Origin: Nocardia rosealba
GTDB taxonomy: Bacteria > Actinomycetota > Actinomycetes > Mycobacteriales > Mycobacteriaceae
Direction of reading: 5' to 3'
Length of the DNA: 64,000 nt
Assembly (NCBI RefSeq): GCF_020216065.1
Contig: NZ_JAIWNA010000004.1
Coordinates: forward strand, 186,001-250,000
This document shows, piece by piece, positions 62,156 to 64,000 of this stretch (position 1 is its first letter; every line of letters begins with the position of its first letter). The notes under the pieces were generated by a model. That model was not told where the DNA came from and ran no database searches. It saw only the letters and a program-made list of their open reading frames with translations. Both the position numbers and the translations under genes were made by a program.

Positions 62156-62932
62156 ATGTCGCTCACAGCACAAGAACTCAGTGAACCCGAAGTCATCCCC
62201 GAGCCCAAGAAATGGGCCGCGGAAGCGCTCGGCACCTTCCTTCTCGTCATGGGCGGTGTCGGCACCGCGGTCATCGCCGGTGATCGGGTGGGTGCGCTCG
62301 GTGTGGCGCTGGCCTTCGGTCTCACCCTGCTGTTCCTCGTGTACTCCATCGGGCCGATCTCGGGCTGCCATGTGAACCCCGCGGTCACCCTCGGCCAGTT
62401 GTTGCTCGGGCGGGTCACGGTCGTCTCGGCGGTCGGGTACTGGGTCGCCCAGCTCATCGGTGGCCTCCTGGCCGGGCTGGTGCTGTTCGCGGTGGCCAAG
62501 AACCTGCCGAGCTACGACCGGCCGGTCGACGGTCTCGGTGCCAACGGCTGGGGCAAGCACAGTCCGTCGGCGGCCACCGGCCCGCTCGGCGAGGTCGTGG
62601 TGCAGAACGGGTACGGCATGGCGGCCATGATCATCATCGAGGTGATGCTCACCGCGGTGCTGGTCTTCGTCGTGCTCGCGTCGACCGACCGCCTCTCGGA
62701 TGTGCCGCTGGCCGGTATGTCGATCGGATTCACGCTCGCGGTGATCCACCTGATCTCGATCCCGGTCGACAACACCTCGGTCAATCCGGCGCGCAGCCTC
62801 GCGGTCGCCCCGTACCAGGACGGCGCGATGGGTCAGGTGTGGGCGTTCTTCGTGTTCCCGCTGATCGGCGGCGTGCTCGGGGCATTGGTGTACGGCATGA
62901 TCTTCGGCCGTTCCCGGGATGTACTGAGCTGA
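62156..62932 (+). CDS. Aquaporin (MIP family)
   Basis: 258 residues with six membrane helices. The two pore signatures are HVNPAVT and SVNPARS, so both NPA boxes are present. The pore-narrowing residues resemble AqpZ-type water channels more than glycerol facilitators, but specificity is not certain. The extra loop between helices 3 and 4 (about 25 residues, Asn/Gly-rich) is typical of actinobacterial forms. ATG 62156 has GGAGAGG upstream. Confidence 0.88.
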   Translation: MSLTAQELSEPEVIPEPKKWAAEALGTFLLVMGGVGTAVIAGDRVGALGVALAFGLTLLFLVYSIGPISGCHVNPAVTLGQLLLGRVTVVSAVGYWVAQLIGGLLAGLVLFAVAKNLPSYDRPVDGLGANGWGKHSPSAATGPLGEVVVQNGYGMAAMIIIEVMLTAVLVFVVLASTDRLSDVPLAGMSIGFTLAVIHLISIPVDNTSVNPARSLAVAPYQDGAMGQVWAFFVFPLIGGVLGALVYGMIFGRSRDVLS

Positions 62933-62943
62933 ACCGGGCTGTC

Positions 62944-62980
62944 ACGACCCCCGATCCGGTGCGTCCGGGTCGGGGGTCGT
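62944..62980. terminator. Bidirectional terminator between aquaporin and PemK-like genes
   Basis: ACGACCCCCGA at 62944-62954 pairs with TCGGGGGTCGT at 62970-62980, with an inner CCGG/CCGG stem and loop TGCGT. It lies between the two convergent genes. Confidence 0.75.
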
Positions 62981-62984
62981 CGCG

Positions 62985-63539
62985 TCAGCTCCAGCTGTAT
63001 TCGGCCACCAGCCGATGCGCGACCAGGTCGAAGGTCTTGCGTTCGACGATCGCGCCTTCGCGCCGGATACCGTCCTCGGGCACATCGAGCACCCGGTCCA
63101 GCCGCACCCAGCTCGCCCGGCCCGCGTGGTCCCAGGGGCCCGAGCCGATGCCCACCCAGTTGCGGTCGTGCGCGCGTTCGGGTTTCGACGACAGCATCAG
63201 CCCGAGCAGCGTTTTACGGTCGCGGCCGACCACCAGCACCGGCCGGTCCTTGCCGTTGGTCGGGTCCTCCTCGAACGGCACCCAGGTCCACACGACCTCA
63301 CCCGGGTCGGCGCGCCCGTCCAATTGCGGGCAGTACACGATCTGGCGGGCCCGATGCGCGGTCGGCACCGGTGTCGAGGCGGTCGGGCGCACCGGCACGA
63401 CGGGGCCGGGCTTGGCGCCGCCCAAGGCACCCGCCAGCTTCTCGAGCAGCCGAGGTCCCTGCTTGCGCACGATCTTCGGCCCCTGCTCCTTGGCGATCAC
63501 GCCGAGCTGCTTGCCGAGAGTGTTCCAACTGCTGGCCAT
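62985..63539 (-). CDS. PemK/MazF-like protein
   Basis: 184 residues. The C-terminal 110 resemble the PemK fold (GEVVWTWVPFEE, DRPVLVVGRD, SWVRLDRVL). The N-terminal 70 are basic and Pro-rich. No antitoxin gene is adjacent, so a toxin role is doubtful. A similar stand-alone protein exists in M. tuberculosis at the same place (Rv2405). ATG start at 63539; monocistronic. Confidence 0.75.
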   Translation of the reverse strand: MASSWNTLGKQLGVIAKEQGPKIVRKQGPRLLEKLAGALGGAKPGPVVPVRPTASTPVPTAHRARQIVYCPQLDGRADPGEVVWTWVPFEEDPTNGKDRPVLVVGRDRKTLLGLMLSSKPERAHDRNWVGIGSGPWDHAGRASWVRLDRVLDVPEDGIRREGAIVERKTFDLVAHRLVAEYSWS

Positions 63540-63645
63540 GCTTGGAAATATAACGACTGACCCGGCTCCGGTGCACCGGTGACAGAGCCGCGCGTGTGGT
63601 CATGGGACGATGGACCCAGTTCGCCGATACCCCTCGAGGAGTGGA

Positions 63646-64000
63646 GTGGCTTCCAGCTTTGCCGATACGACGTTCACCGATCCGTCGCGGATCAGGAACT
63701 TCTGCATCATCGCCCACATCGACCACGGCAAGTCGACCCTGGCCGATCGGATGTTGCAGCTGACCGGTGTGGTCGAGGAGCGGGCGATGCGCGCCCAGTA
63801 CCTGGACCGGATGGACATCGAGCGCGAGCGCGGGATCACCATCAAGGCGCAGAACGTCCGCCTGCCGTGGCAGGTCGACGGCACCGACTACGTGCTGCAC
63901 CTGATCGACACCCCGGGCCACGTCGACTTCACCTACGAGGTGTCGCGCGCGCTGGAGGCCTGTGAGGGTGCGATCCTGCTGGTCGACGCCGCGCAGGGGA
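63646..64000 (+). CDS. lepA: Elongation factor 4 (LepA), N-terminal part
   Basis: Translational GTPase that back-translocates ribosomes. The visible 118 residues include the start of the G domain: IAHIDHGKSTLADR (P-loop), RERGIT (switch I) and DTPGHVDF. The gene continues past the window end. GTG 63646 has GAGGAG upstream; an in-frame ATG at 63610 is an alternative. It follows a short divergent gap from the PemK-like gene. Confidence 0.95.
   Translation, partial: MASSFADTTFTDPSRIRNFCIIAHIDHGKSTLADRMLQLTGVVEERAMRAQYLDRMDIERERGITIKAQNVRLPWQVDGTDYVLHLIDTPGHVDFTYEVSRALEACEGAILLVDAAQG

Noticed and set aside
62985..63539. Toxin-antitoxin system
   Set aside because: No antitoxin gene next to the PemK-like gene, and the N-terminal extension is unlike MazF toxins.

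Overview
The window is high-GC actinobacterial chromosome, most likely from the order Mycobacteriales and probably a Nocardia-like organism. Support comes from the paired clpP1/clpP2, the actinobacterial integration host factor mIHF, an EspG chaperone beside type VII secretion-like helical proteins, many GTG starts, and a gene order that from memory matches the M. tuberculosis stretch from clpP1 (Rv2461c) to lepA (Rv2404c). No mobile element, tRNA or rRNA gene was seen. About 95 percent of the sequence is coding, mostly in four-base-overlap (ATGA/GTGA) operons.

Region by region. 1-2.8 kb: clpP1-clpP2-clpX, an ATP-dependent protease and its unfoldase. 2.9-7.1 kb: a membrane protein, mIHF, an FHA-domain protein and a divergent tetR-GNAT pair. 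7.3-12.2 kb: a lipid module resembling Rv2249c-Rv2252 (tetR-glpD divergent from an AgpS-like flavoprotein and a diacylglycerol kinase), with a 33-bp dyad between the two units. 12.3-13.0 kb: a P-loop kinase. 13.1-25.6 kb: the core block valS-folC-DUF4233-ndk, rne, rplU-rpmA-obgE and proB. A possible small RNA or leader lies before valS.

25.6-40.9 kb is an accessory block between proB and proA. It contains a frameshifted small gene, an espG/PE-like/PPE-like type VII substrate module, a TTHB210-like exported protein, a large LuxR regulator, a 2-hydroxyacid dehydrogenase, a stand-alone LigD-type polymerase, a secreted protein, an O-methyltransferase, a RecQ-like helicase with a phosphoribosyltransferase-like tail, the RNA ligase RtcB and ribokinase.

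41.0-53.9 kb returns to conserved order: proA-moxR-coxE-mmcQ, a helical-repeat protein, nadD-rsfS-gpgP-octT-degV, GNAT-lexA paralogue, a DUF2332 protein and comEA. 53.9-64 kb: comEC-holA, a small acidic protein, rpsT, the circularly permuted ATP-grasp/alpha-E/transglutaminase trio, aquaporin, a PemK-like protein and the start of lepA.

The least ordinary items are: the small RNA or attenuator candidate before valS; the glpD/agpS operator; the helicase-phosphoribosyltransferase protein beside rtcB; the secretion-substrate module without machinery; an octT with a long repeat-bearing N-terminal extension; a hairpin over the LuxR-gene ribosome site; and paired DnaA boxes before comEA.
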